Assembly: GCA_015655125.1 (NCBI GenBank)
Contig: JAATFP010000094.1
Span: 1-44,943, forward strand
Length of the DNA: 44,943 nt
Direction: 5' to 3'
Source of the DNA: Chitinophagales bacterium
GTDB lineage: Bacteria; Bacteroidota; Bacteroidia; Chitinophagales; Chitinophagaceae
Position numbers and translations under genes: made by a program. Shown here piece by piece: positions 24,871 to 34,600 of this stretch. The notes under the pieces were generated by a model that worked only from the letters and a program-made list of their open reading frames with translations, was not told the origin of the DNA and searched no databases. Within the stretch, counting starts at the first letter, position 1. Every line of letters starts with the position of its first letter.

Positions 24871-25015
24871 GAATAGTGAACAGGCAATAGTGAAAACTGC
24901 AGGCAGTTTTTGAAATTGCTGTTGACATTTGATTCGAGTTAAAAAAGTGAAATATAGGCGCTTAGCGCAAACTCTTGGAAGATTTGACTATTCACTATTG
25001 ACTATTCACTAAATT
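24871..25015. repeat. Divergent-spacer inverted repeats of the GAAGATTT/TTGACTATTCAC family
   Basis: The right arm at 24974-25015 (CTTGGAAGATTTGACTATTC and a second and third ATT-CAC/GAC unit) has an imperfect reverse-complement arm near 24868-24893 (GAATAGTGAACAGGCAATAG). The arms lie next to mtaB and rnr, respectively. Confidence 0.6.
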
Positions 25016-25033
25016 GCATCCAGAATAATATAT

Positions 25034-27079
25034 ATGAGTAAAAAGCAACAGGGGACAGCCCCGCAAAAGAAATCATCCCATGTGCAGGTATTGAAGGGAA
25101 AACTTGACATCAGCCGTAGCGGAATGGGATTCGTAATGGTAGAAGGGCAGGAAAAGGACATCATGGTAAAACCGAACGACTTTGGTAAAGCATTTCATGG
25201 CGATACAGTAAGAGTGGAAGTTCCGAAAGGCAACGGATTTGGAAAAAGGGTAGAGGGAAAGATCATCGATGTGGCGGAAAGAAAACAATCAGAGTTTGTA
25301 GGAAATATTGAAATAAACAACAACATCGCATTCTTCGTTGCCGGTGGAGAAAAACCGGTTCCCGATTTTTATATTCCGATCGAAAAGATCAACGGCGCAA
25401 CGAATGGAGACCGGGTGGTGGTAAAACTTACTAAATGGGACAAGAACGACAAGAAGCCTTTGGGCGAAGTGATCACCGTAATAAAAGCAGAAGATGAAGG
25501 CGACCTTGCGATGAAGGAGATTCTTATTCAGGCTGGTTTCCCGTTGAGTTTTGAAGATGAAGTACTGAAAGTTGCAGCAGGCTTACCGGATACCATCAGC
25601 CGCGAAGAAACCAAGAAACGCAAGGATTGCCGCGACATCCTTACGTTTACAATCGATCCGGCAGATGCGAAAGATTTTGATGACGCCATTTCCATCAGGA
25701 ACCTTGACAACGGTAATTACGAGATCGGCGTTCATATTGCCGACGTGAGTCATTTTGTTACTCCCGACAGCATTTTAGATAAAGCAGCTTACGCCCGCGC
25801 CACAAGCGTTTACCTTCCGGACCGCGTGAATCCGATGTTGCCGGAAAGGATCTCCAATGAATTGTGTTCCCTTCGGCCAAATGAAGATAAATACACTTTC
25901 TCCGTCATCTTCCAGATCACCAACCGGGCAGAGATAAAGCATAAATGGATCGGGAGAACGATCATTCACAGCAATCATCGTTTTACGTACGAAGAAGTGC
26001 AGGAAACGATCGAAACAAAAGACGGACTTCATTTCAAGCCGATCCTTTTGTTGAATGAACTGGCGAAAAAATTCCGTAAGGAACGTTTTGACAATGGCGC
26101 GATCAACTTTTCATCAACAGAGGTTCGCTTTCAGCTGGACGAAAAAGGCAAGCCGGTCGGCGTGGTGGTGAAGGAAAGCAAGGATGCACACAAACTAATT
26201 GAGGAGTTTATGTTGCTGGCTAATAAAACAGTGGCCGAATATGTTTCCAAGATAAAGATCAACAAGGAACCCATACCGTTTCCTTATCGTATCCACGATA
26301 AGCCAGATGAAGAGAAACTGGCGCCCTTCGTGGCTTTCGCAAGAAAATTTGGGTACACTTTCAACATTAAAGATGAAAATCAGGTGGCAGCATCTTTCAA
26401 TAAATTATTGAAAGATGTACAGGGAAAACCGGAACAGCATGTGCTGGAGCAGCTCGGCATCCGGACGATGGCGAAGGCGATTTATACTACTGATAATATC
26501 GGCCACTATGGATTAGGATTTGAGAATTACTGCCACTTTACTTCACCGATCAGGCGTTATCCCGATGTGATGGTACATCGTATTTTGCAGCAGTGCCTCG
26601 ATAAAAATGTGAAGCTTGACAAGAAGATGGAAGAGAAGTGCAAGCATTGCAGCGACAAGGAAAGATCTGCCATGGAAGCCGAACGTGCAGGTAACAAATA
26701 CAAACAGGTAGAATACATGCAGCAGTTCATCGGCGATGAATTTGAAGCCGTGGTGAGTGGCGTTTATACCTTTGGCTTCTGGGCAGAAACAGTACTACAT
26801 AAATGTGAAGGCCTTGTAAGTTTGCGCGACCTGAGCGACTATGATAATTTCGAACTTGATCAAACCGACTATTCGCTGGTTGGCCAAAGAACAGGAAAGA
26901 AATTCCGCATCGGCGATAAAGTGCAGGTAAAAGTGATTGCAGCCAATCTTACCAAGCGGCAGCTGGATTATGAGTGGGTGATTGATAAGCCGGGGAAACC
27001 GGCAAAGAATACTGAGCCTAAAGAAAATAAGGCGACTGCACCTAAAAAGGCCGGCTCAAAAAAAACAAATAAGAAATAA
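25034..27079 (+). CDS. rnr: Ribonuclease R
   Basis: 681 residues. RNase R degrades structured RNA 3' to 5' and matters for mRNA decay and rRNA quality control. Order: OB/cold-shock domains (about 20-150), the RNB catalytic domain (about 195-525) with the metal-binding Asp set in IDPADAKDFDDA (D208, D214, D216, D217), then an S1 domain (about 560-650) and a lysine-rich tail. HYGLGFENYCHFTSPIRRYPD, the conserved RNB end motif, is present. Length and all catalytic residues are normal. No adjacent smpB. The start at 25034 is preceded by a repeat element and by no Shine-Dalgarno sequence. Confidence 0.95.
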   Translation: MSKKQQGTAPQKKSSHVQVLKGKLDISRSGMGFVMVEGQEKDIMVKPNDFGKAFHGDTVRVEVPKGNGFGKRVEGKIIDVAERKQSEFVGNIEINNNIAFFVAGGEKPVPDFYIPIEKINGATNGDRVVVKLTKWDKNDKKPLGEVITVIKAEDEGDLAMKEILIQAGFPLSFEDEVLKVAAGLPDTISREETKKRKDCRDILTFTIDPADAKDFDDAISIRNLDNGNYEIGVHIADVSHFVTPDSILDKAAYARATSVYLPDRVNPMLPERISNELCSLRPNEDKYTFSVIFQITNRAEIKHKWIGRTIIHSNHRFTYEEVQETIETKDGLHFKPILLLNELAKKFRKERFDNGAINFSSTEVRFQLDEKGKPVGVVVKESKDAHKLIEEFMLLANKTVAEYVSKIKINKEPIPFPYRIHDKPDEEKLAPFVAFARKFGYTFNIKDENQVAASFNKLLKDVQGKPEQHVLEQLGIRTMAKAIYTTDNIGHYGLGFENYCHFTSPIRRYPDVMVHRILQQCLDKNVKLDKKMEEKCKHCSDKERSAMEAERAGNKYKQVEYMQQFIGDEFEAVVSGVYTFGFWAETVLHKCEGLVSLRDLSDYDNFELDQTDYSLVGQRTGKKFRIGDKVQVKVIAANLTKRQLDYEWVIDKPGKPAKNTEPKENKATAPKKAGSKKTNKK

Positions 27080-27095
27080 GAAATTTGAAATAAGG

Positions 27096-27182
27096 AAGTT
27101 GCGGGTTACGGGTTTGATCGTTTTTGAAGAAAGAGGACTTAGTTTTTGCACAGCCGTAACTTTTAACCCGCAATCCGCAACT
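27096..27182. repeat. Intergenic inverted repeat, 16 of 18 positions paired
   Basis: AGTTGCGGGTTACGGGTT (27097-27114) pairs with AACCCGCAATCCGCAACT (27165-27182). The right arm ends 7 bases before the start of the prenyl synthase gene and the left arm begins 17 bases after the rnr stop. Confidence 0.7.
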
Positions 27183-27189
27183 CAGACTC

Positions 27190-28155
27190 ATGTATTCATT
27201 CAACGAACTCGCTTTAAAATTCAACGAATATTTCGACAAGCGGCATTTCCCCGAATCACCACAAAACCTGTACGATCCTGCGCAATATATTCTGCAGATC
27301 GGCGGCAAGCGCGTGCGGCCGGTTTGTGTGCTTATGGGAAATGAATTGTTTGATGAGATAGATCCCGATGCTTATCATGTGGCAACCGCTATTGAATTGT
27401 TCCACAATTTCAGCCTCATTCATGACGACATTATGGACAAAGCGCCACTTCGCCGCGGCGTGCAAACAGTACACAGCAAATATGGCGAGTCAACTGCATT
27501 GCTGGCGGGCGATGTAATGATGGTACAGGCTTACGATAGTCTCAACCAGATCAAGCCGCTTCATTTGCAGACGATATTATATCACTTCAATAAGAGTGCA
27601 AAAGAAGTGTGCGAGGGCCAGCAGCTTGACATGGACTTTGAACAACGCAGCAATGTGAGCATGGAAGAATATGTAAACATGGTCACGCTCAAAACATCGG
27701 TGTTGCTCGCGGGAAGTATGCAGGTGGGCGCCATCCTTGGCGGAGCGGGGGAAGGCAACCAGCAACACCTTTACAATTTTGGTAAAAATCTCGGGATCGC
27801 TTTCCAGGTGCAGGATGATTACCTGGATGCCTTCGGCGATCCGGAAAAATTCGGCAAGCAGCTCGGTGGTGATATTTTATCCAATAAAAAAACGTTCCTG
27901 CTTATACAGGCCTTGGATATTGCGACTGCAACACAAAAAAATGAACTGGAATTATTGTTATCTTCTTCCCCGGAAGATAAGGTGGGGCGCGTATTACAGA
28001 TCTTCAGGGATTGCAAAATCGATCAGTGGGCCACTGAGCTGAAAGAAAGATATTTCCATGATGCGCTGCAGAACCTGGATGATGTGGCGGTATTGTCATC
28101 GCGGAAGAAGGAACTGCGTGAGTTGGCGGAGTATTTACTTCAACGCGAATCTTAA
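27190..28155 (+). CDS. Polyprenyl diphosphate synthase
   Basis: 321 residues of the trans-isoprenyl diphosphate synthase family. It condenses isopentenyl diphosphate with allylic diphosphates to make farnesyl, geranylgeranyl or longer chains for quinones, carotenoids and undecaprenyl precursors. The two Asp-rich motifs are intact: LIHDDIMD (D79, D80, D83) and DDYLD (D209, D210, D213), with GGKRVRP (38-44) and KTFLLIQA. The residues before the first motif (HNFSL) are those that set chain length, but I cannot assign the product with confidence. It follows rnr in the same direction. Confidence 0.92.
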   Translation: MYSFNELALKFNEYFDKRHFPESPQNLYDPAQYILQIGGKRVRPVCVLMGNELFDEIDPDAYHVATAIELFHNFSLIHDDIMDKAPLRRGVQTVHSKYGESTALLAGDVMMVQAYDSLNQIKPLHLQTILYHFNKSAKEVCEGQQLDMDFEQRSNVSMEEYVNMVTLKTSVLLAGSMQVGAILGGAGEGNQQHLYNFGKNLGIAFQVQDDYLDAFGDPEKFGKQLGGDILSNKKTFLLIQALDIATATQKNELELLLSSSPEDKVGRVLQIFRDCKIDQWATELKERYFHDALQNLDDVAVLSSRKKELRELAEYLLQRES

Positions 28156-28290
28156 ACCACAGCGTAAACTGGAGTTATTACCCAAAGTATCACAGTGTTT
28201 TTCTCCATGAAACTCTGTGAACAACTCTTTTTATTCAGTGGTAAAAGCGAAGCTAAAGAATAGTAAACCCAATGCTATTCCGTAGTGGCC

Positions 28291-28333
28291 CTTCGAAGAT
28301 TTCACCATTGACCATTGACCATTCACCAAATTT
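28291..28333 (+). repeat. Dispersed repeat copy (CTTCGAAGATTTCACC plus ATTGACC units)
   Basis: This 43-base word is nearly the same as 24974-25015 and related to 39280-39304 (reverse) and 39389-39416. It ends 31 bases before the permease start. Confidence 0.65.
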
Positions 28334-28364
28334 GACTATTTTAGTTCGCACAAACAAACTACTT

Positions 28365-30083
28365 ATGTCTAATTCGTTATTCCGTAAAAAGTCAATTGAC
28401 ATCATATTAAAGGATGCTGCGGCAGGATTGGGTGACGGGGAACATGGCGGCGGGTTGAAACGCGTACTCGGTGTTCGTGACCTCACTTTTTTTGGAGTAG
28501 CTGCCGTGATCGGCGCCGGTGTTTTCAGCAGCATCGGAAAAGCTAGTTACGATGGCGGTCCGGGCGTTATATATCTTTACATTTTTACGGCGATCGCATG
28601 TGGGTTTGCAGCGTTGTGCTATGCAGAATTTGCCAGCACGGTGCCGGTGAGCGGAAGTGCCTACACGTATTCTTATGTGGCTTTTGGTGAAATTTTCGCG
28701 TGGATCATCGGCTGGGATCTGTTGATGGAATACGCGATTGGTAATATCGCGGTGGCCATTAGCTGGAGCGATTATTTTACCAATTTGATGGATAAGGCAG
28801 GAATGCACATTGCCAACTGGTTGTCGATGGACTACACAACGGCACATCACGGCTATGGCGCCGTTACTAAATTATTGGGAGAAGGGCAAACAATGCAAAG
28901 CGTAGTTGCAAATGCAGATAATGCGGGCATTCTCGAACAATACGATGCGTGGACACATGCACCGGTACTTGGCGGTCTTCACCTGATCATGGATCTTCCT
29001 GCGTTTTGTATTGTTGCCCTGATTACTGCGGTGGTTTTTGTAGGAATAAAAGAGAGCAGGGCGATGAGCAATATCATGGTGATCATAAAGCTTTGTGTGA
29101 TATTTCTGATCATCGTGTTAGGGGCCTATTATGTTCATCCTGAAAACTGGAGCCCGTTTACACCGAATGGATTTAGCGGTGTACTAAAAGGCGTATCTGC
29201 TGTATTCTTTGCGTACATTGGCTTTGACGCCATATCAACCACCGCAGAAGAATGCAAGGATCCGCAAAAGGATTTGCCACGTGGAATGATCTATTCATTG
29301 ATCATCTGCACGATATTATATGTTTTGCTGGCGCTCGTTCTTACTGGAATGGTGTCGTACAAGCAACTGAATGTGGGCGATCCGCTCGCACTGGTATTTG
29401 AGGCGCGCGGACTTCATTTCGTTGCGGGAATTGTTGCAGTAAGCGCCATTATCGCTACCGCAAGCGTGCTGCTTGTTTTCCAGATGGGACAACCGCGCAT
29501 CTGGATGAGCATGAGCAGGGACGGATTACTGCCGAAGATATTTTCGAAGCTACATCCAAAGTTTAAAACACCTTCTTTTTCTACAATACTCACGGGTTGT
29601 GTGGTGGCTATTCCCGCGCTGTTTCTCAATCTCGACTTTGTTCTTTCGATCACCAGTATAGGAACGCTGTTTGCATTTGTATTGGTTTGCGGAGGTGTGC
29701 TGGTGTTGAATAAAATGCCCAGGAGACCAGAGTCAAAATTCAAAGTGCCTTTTATCAATGGGAAATTTATTTTTCCGTTGATGTATATCGTCTCCATTGT
29801 TTTGATTATGCGAAGTGTTCCCGGATATTTCCAGGGATTGTTTAGCATGGATTCTTATCCGATGCTCATGTTCTGGATATTGGCAACGATCGTAGCCATA
29901 TTCACTTTTCTCCGGAACTATTCACTCATTCCGGTATTGGGCCTTGTAAGTTGTTTTTACCTGATGGCGCAGGAAACGCCAATGGTGTGGGAACGTTTTC
30001 TCGGATGGCTGGTGATAGGGTTGGTGATCTATTTCCTTTATAGTTACAAAAACAGCAAACTCTCCCCGACAAGGAAGAGTTAG
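28365..30083 (+). CDS. APC-superfamily amino acid permease (cationic amino acid transporter type)
   Basis: 572 residues from ATG 28365 (MSNSLFRKKSIDIIL); a longer upstream frame runs through the repeat and is rejected. Some 12-14 membrane segments. The amphipathic start LKRVLGVRDLTFFGVAAVIGAGVFSSIG (about 24-51) is the substrate-binding TM1 of APC transporters, and FAYIGFDAISTTAEE (about 283-297) is the TM6 site. The consensus matches the CAT subgroup (YitO/YfnA-like in bacteria) that imports amino acids by proton coupling. The substrate is not decided by sequence. It stands alone between two intergenic repeats. Confidence 0.9.
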   Translation: MSNSLFRKKSIDIILKDAAAGLGDGEHGGGLKRVLGVRDLTFFGVAAVIGAGVFSSIGKASYDGGPGVIYLYIFTAIACGFAALCYAEFASTVPVSGSAYTYSYVAFGEIFAWIIGWDLLMEYAIGNIAVAISWSDYFTNLMDKAGMHIANWLSMDYTTAHHGYGAVTKLLGEGQTMQSVVANADNAGILEQYDAWTHAPVLGGLHLIMDLPAFCIVALITAVVFVGIKESRAMSNIMVIIKLCVIFLIIVLGAYYVHPENWSPFTPNGFSGVLKGVSAVFFAYIGFDAISTTAEECKDPQKDLPRGMIYSLIICTILYVLLALVLTGMVSYKQLNVGDPLALVFEARGLHFVAGIVAVSAIIATASVLLVFQMGQPRIWMSMSRDGLLPKIFSKLHPKFKTPSFSTILTGCVVAIPALFLNLDFVLSITSIGTLFAFVLVCGGVLVLNKMPRRPESKFKVPFINGKFIFPLMYIVSIVLIMRSVPGYFQGLFSMDSYPMLMFWILATIVAIFTFLRNYSLIPVLGLVSCFYLMAQETPMVWERFLGWLVIGLVIYFLYSYKNSKLSPTRKS

Positions 30084-30176
30084 AGTTTAGAAAGTTTATT
30101 GGGTTTAGATAAAAGCTCAATCAAATAACCAACTAAACTCCAAACCCTACACCCAATCCCCAAACCCCAAACTTTC
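30083..30176. repeat. Intergenic inverted repeat with TAAACCC/GGGTTTA words
   Basis: Left arm 30083-30108 (GAGTTTAGAAAGTTTATTGG, GTTTAG) and right arm 30133-30176 (CTAAACTCCAAACCCTACAC through AACTTTC) are imperfect reverse complements. The right arm runs directly into the promoter box at 30178. Confidence 0.6.
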
Positions 30177-30177
30177 T

Positions 30178-30185
30178 TATTTTTG
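30178..30185 (+). promoter_or_regulatory. -7 element of the DUF2027-Smr gene
   Basis: TATTTTTG, exact TAnnTTTG, ending 4 bases before the ATG; predicted transcript start falls on the ATG itself. Confidence 0.55.
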
Positions 30186-30189
30186 CAAA

Positions 30190-31200
30190 ATGAAATACGA
30201 AATAGGAGATAAGATCATTGTGCTGCATTCGGATGAAGAAGGGAAAGTAATAGAAATTATCAATGAAAAAATGGTGATGATCGAAGTGCGGGGCGTGAAA
30301 TTTCCTGCGTATATGGATCAGATAGATTTTCCATACTTTAAAATGTTTTCTCAAAAGAAGCTGGTAGAAAAGAAAAAGATTTATGTAGAAGATATTAAGA
30401 AGGAAAAATTTGCGCCTAAAAAGAAAATGGGCGACGGCGTTTTTCTAAGTTTTGTACCAGTGTTCGACAAAGATATTTTTGAAGACGATGTAGTAGATAA
30501 GCTACGCATTTACCTCATTAATCAAAACGAAGAAGCCTACAACTTTGATTATAATCTTTTTTTTACCGGCGAAAGTAATTTTCACCTGAAGAACAATATC
30601 GGCGGGCTTTCTGACTTTTACCTTCACGATATCGCTTTTGAAGATGTGAGCGACAATCCAAGATTTGAATTTGAATTTTCACTGGTAAATGAACATAAAA
30701 GAAAGGCGCCTTTTTATGAAGCATCGTTGAAAGTAAGCGGCAAAAAGCTGTTCAAAAGAATTGAGGAACTGCAGGCTAAGAACGAGGCTTCTTTTCGTTA
30801 CGAATTGTTTACGCATTATCCGGATAAGGCAGATGAAGAACGCGTTGATTTATCTGGACTCGGTAATGCCGGCTTCCGTGTTTATGACGCATCCAGAGGG
30901 CGCCAGCACCTGCCGCCCGCCCGGTCGGTTGTGGATCTGCATATTGAAAAAATTACAGACAACTGGACGCATCTCACCAATTTCGAGATACTTACCTTAC
31001 AATTGAATGATTTTGAAAAATATTATGACCTGGCTGTTGCGCACAAACAACCTACGCTGATCATTATTCATGGAGTGGGTGAAGGTAAACTGCGCGATGA
31101 GATTCATGAAAGTCTGCGTCTCAAAAAAGAAGTGAAATCTTTTGTGAACCAGTTTCATCCTTTGTATGGATATGGCGCAACAGAGATTTATTTTAAGTAA
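30190..31200 (+). CDS. DUF2027 and Smr-domain protein
   Basis: 336 residues. The N-terminal DUF2027 domain (about 1-60: YEIGDKIIVLHSDEEGKVIEI, a small KOW-like barrel, then an acidic-basic linker), a middle beta domain (about 75-230), and a C-terminal Smr domain (about 246-336: VVDLHIEKI, then IIHGVGEGKLRDEIHESL, ending YGYGATEIYFK). Smr domains have endonuclease activity on DNA or RNA in several proteins, including eukaryotic factors of ribosome rescue. In this Bacteroidota-specific arrangement the substrate is not known, and it is not MutS2 because it lacks an ATPase. The catalytic-type motifs DLH and HGxG are present. Confidence 0.88.
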   Translation: MKYEIGDKIIVLHSDEEGKVIEIINEKMVMIEVRGVKFPAYMDQIDFPYFKMFSQKKLVEKKKIYVEDIKKEKFAPKKKMGDGVFLSFVPVFDKDIFEDDVVDKLRIYLINQNEEAYNFDYNLFFTGESNFHLKNNIGGLSDFYLHDIAFEDVSDNPRFEFEFSLVNEHKRKAPFYEASLKVSGKKLFKRIEELQAKNEASFRYELFTHYPDKADEERVDLSGLGNAGFRVYDASRGRQHLPPARSVVDLHIEKITDNWTHLTNFEILTLQLNDFEKYYDLAVAHKQPTLIIIHGVGEGKLRDEIHESLRLKKEVKSFVNQFHPLYGYGATEIYFK

Positions 31201-31314
31201 GGTTGCGGGTTGTAGCTTTTTTGATTGTTGCCGGAGGTGAAAAGAATATTTTTACTGATCTTAATGGCCTGTTTTAAAAGGGAATGGAAAATGATAAAAT
31301 GAAGATTGGGTCAT

Positions 31315-31689
31315 TCACCCATTCAGGAGCGCTTCTACTTTCCCGAGAAACACATCCATATCGAATGGTTTTCCTAAAAAATCATCCGCGCCCGCATCAC
31401 GGCAGGTCCTTTCTGCATCAGGGTGTGCCGATATCATCATGATCCTGATAAATTTGGTAGCCTCATTCGCTTTAAGGCAGGTGCAGATATCCCGGCCGTC
31501 GCTGCCGGACAACAGCATATCCATAAGTATCATCGTGGGGTTAAATTTACCCAGTACATCCTTTAATAACGCGGGATTGGTAAGTCTCTGAACTTTATGA
31601 TTAGCAAATTTTAGCAACGATTCCATCAGGAGACAAAGGTCCGGATCATCATCGATCACAAGCACATCAATGGCTTCTTTATTCGTCAT
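31315..31689 (-). CDS. Single-domain response regulator (CheY-like receiver)
   Basis: 124 residues, a lone REC domain without an output domain. Acidic pocket D13-D15 (VIDDDPDL), phosphoacceptor D57 (LMDMLLSGSDG), Ser 87 (MISAHP) and Lys 107 (LGKPFD) are all present. It lies 6 bases after the stop of the large PAS histidine kinase, so it is almost certainly its partner and translated from the same message. Single-domain receivers act through protein-protein contacts or as phosphate relays rather than by binding DNA. Confidence 0.93.
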   Translation of the reverse strand: MTNKEAIDVLVIDDDPDLCLLMESLLKFANHKVQRLTNPALLKDVLGKFNPTMILMDMLLSGSDGRDICTCLKANEATKFIRIMMISAHPDAERTCRDAGADDFLGKPFDMDVFLGKVEALLNG

Positions 31690-31695
31690 GCGGCG

Positions 31696-34600
31696 TTAAA
31701 TACTATTTTTTTTATGGATAGGTAACGAGAAAAAGAAAGTAGATCCTTTTTCCTTCTGGCTGTGTACCCAAAGCTTTCCAGTGTGTAATAACATAATCTC
31801 ATTCACAATAAATAAGCCAATACCGAAACCAGGAAATGTTTTTTCATCTTTACCCGCTACGCGGTAAAAGCGTTCGAATATTTTACCCTGATCGTCTGAA
31901 GCAATGCCGATGCCGAAATCCTGTACCGAAACGATGATGTCATTATCTCCGCCTAAACACATGTCAACCACAACCTTGTCGGCAGCCGGCGAATATTTGA
32001 ATGCGTTGGTAAATAGGTTTATCAGCACCTGTGAAATTCGATCCTTATCGGCCAGCACTGATGCGGGAATTGAATTAGCCAAAACGATGTCATGGGTTTG
32101 CGAAGCTGCCTGCATATCTTTGATCGTATCGTTCACCAGTTCGTTCAATTCAAATATTTCTTTATTCAATGGAAGGCTTCCTCGTTCGATCTTCGTTACA
32201 TCCAGAAGATCGGAGACAAGGTTGGTGAGTTTGGTCACTTGTTTATCCACGGTTATGAGCGAGCTTGTAAGCAACGTATCCTCACTGTTGGCGTGGGTTT
32301 TAAGCAAGAGCTGCACATAGCCTTTGATAGTGGTTACCGGTGTTTTCAATTCATGATTTGCCATTTTAATGAAATCATTCTTCTGCTGTTCATGTTTTTT
32401 GATCTCATCAATATCCGTACTCGTACCTACCCACATCTGAATTCTTCCATCTTCATCTTTTTGTGCTATGGCACGGCTCAGCTGCCAACGATAAACGCCG
32501 TCATGCCTTTTGAACCGGTGCTCAAACAGGAAAGGATCACCTGTGGCAATCGAGTGCATCCATTTTACAACATTCTCTTCGCGGTCTTCAGGGTGTACTA
32601 TCTCTAGCCAGCCGCCATCTGTGAGACTGTTGGCATTCATACCGGAATATTCATACACCGCATCGTTGAAATAGGTGAGTAACCCATCCGAATCGCCGGT
32701 CCATACAAACTGTGGCATTGCATTCGCGAGGAACCGATAGCGTTGTTCATTTTCCTGGAGCTCTTCAAGCGCCAGTTTTTTCTCGGTGATGTCGAGAACC
32801 GTACCCGAAAAAAGATAAGGAATATTATTATCGTTGAATAATGCTTTCCCTTTGGCATGTATCCATCGGAGCTTATCATCTGGCAGGCCGGTAACGCGGT
32901 ATTCAACATCATAGTTTTCCGCTATTGCGGGATCCATGGCTGCTTTCATTTTTTTTAAAGTATTCGGAATATCGTGGGGATGTATTTTTGAAAAGAAAAG
33001 ATCCACAGTAACCGTTTCTTCCGGCGACACGCCGAATAATTCCCGTGATGCATTGTCAAACACCAGCACCGTTGTTTCCGGGTTGTAATCCCATGTGCCG
33101 AGTTCGCCCGACAGCGCCGCAATGCGCAACCTGCTTTCACTTTCCTTTAATTTTTCTTCAAAAACTATGCGGTCGTGTATGTCCATACAGGCGCCGATGT
33201 ATCCTTCAAAGATATTGTCTGCCGTAAAACGTGGAACGCCGTTGACGGATATCCAGCGATATTCCCCATCATGGCGTAGCAGGCGATATTCAATATGTAA
33301 TTCCTTGCGCAATTCAAAGTTCCGGACATATGTGCCTATTACGCGGTCAAGGTCGTCCGGATATACACCTTCGGCCCAACCGTTGGCGAGTTCCTGTTCG
33401 ATGGTGCGCCCGCGAAAGTTGAGCCATGCTTTGTTGAAAAAAGTACAGCCCTTGTCTTTACCCGCCATCCAGATAAGTACCGGTGCGGTATCGGCCACTG
33501 AGCGGAATCGCTGTTCGCTTTCCGCGATCCGCTGTTGCGTAGTTTTTTCTTCTGTCAGGTCGCGTAATGTGCCAACGATCTTGAAAGGTTTTCCATCATT
33601 ATCATAAAAAACCTTTCCACTGGCTTCAACCCAATGAATGCTGTTATCCTCCCACAAAACCCGCGATGTGTAGTGAAGTATCCCGTTTTTACAGGCATCC
33701 AAAAATGCCTGTTTACGCTGCGTAAAATCATCAGGATGAAGCCTTCGGACAATTTCTTCGTATCCGGCATTACTATCAGGGTTAAGGCCGAGTATTTCAA
33801 GGTGACGCGGCGAGTAGGTGATTTGCCGCGGATCCAGTAAAAGTTCCCAGGTACCCAGTCCGCTGGCGCCGATCACAATTTCCATTTGCTGTTTGCTCTC
33901 TGCTATCAACCGTTCATTTTGTTTCTGTTTTGTGATGTCGCGTGCAATCTTTGAGGCGCCGATCACTTTACCGTTGCTGTCTTTGATAGGGGAAACAGTA
34001 AGCGATATTTCCAGCAAATCACCGTCTTTGGTGCGTCGCATCGTTTCAAAATGTTCAATCGTACGACCGTTTTTCAACTGAGAATTTATATGATCTTCTT
34101 CGTGCAGTTTATGTTCGGGTATCAGTGTTGTTACTTCTTTGCCTATGATCTCTTCGGCTGCATAGCCAAACAATTTTTGTGCAGCATCGTTCCAGCTGGT
34201 GATGATACCATCCAGACTTTTACTCATGATCGCATCGTCGGAGGAAGTAACGATCTGTGCAAGACTGGCGAGTTGTTCTTCCGCTGATTTTTGCTGACTG
34301 ATATCTGCCGATGTACCCAGCATCCTTACCGGCGCCCCTGTTTCGTCAAAGATCACCTTTCCCTTTGTGCGTATCCAGTGAATAGACTTGTCGGGATGTA
34401 TGATGCGTGCCTCGTAATTATATTCGCCTTTTTTTAGTGCCAGATCAAATGCCTTTTCTACGATCATTGTAAGGTCGGCAGGGTGAAACTGGCTGCGCAT
34501 GGAAGTATGATTGAGGACCGTTTTTTCATCGTGACCAAAGATGACCGCCAGTCGTGGAGAATGAACCACAGCGCTTGTTTCAAGGTTGATGTCCCACGTG

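Noticed and set aside
28272..28364. Longer N-terminus of the APC permease
   Set aside because: The extra codons run through the dispersed repeat; the ATG at 28365 precedes the conserved part and leaves room for a promoter.
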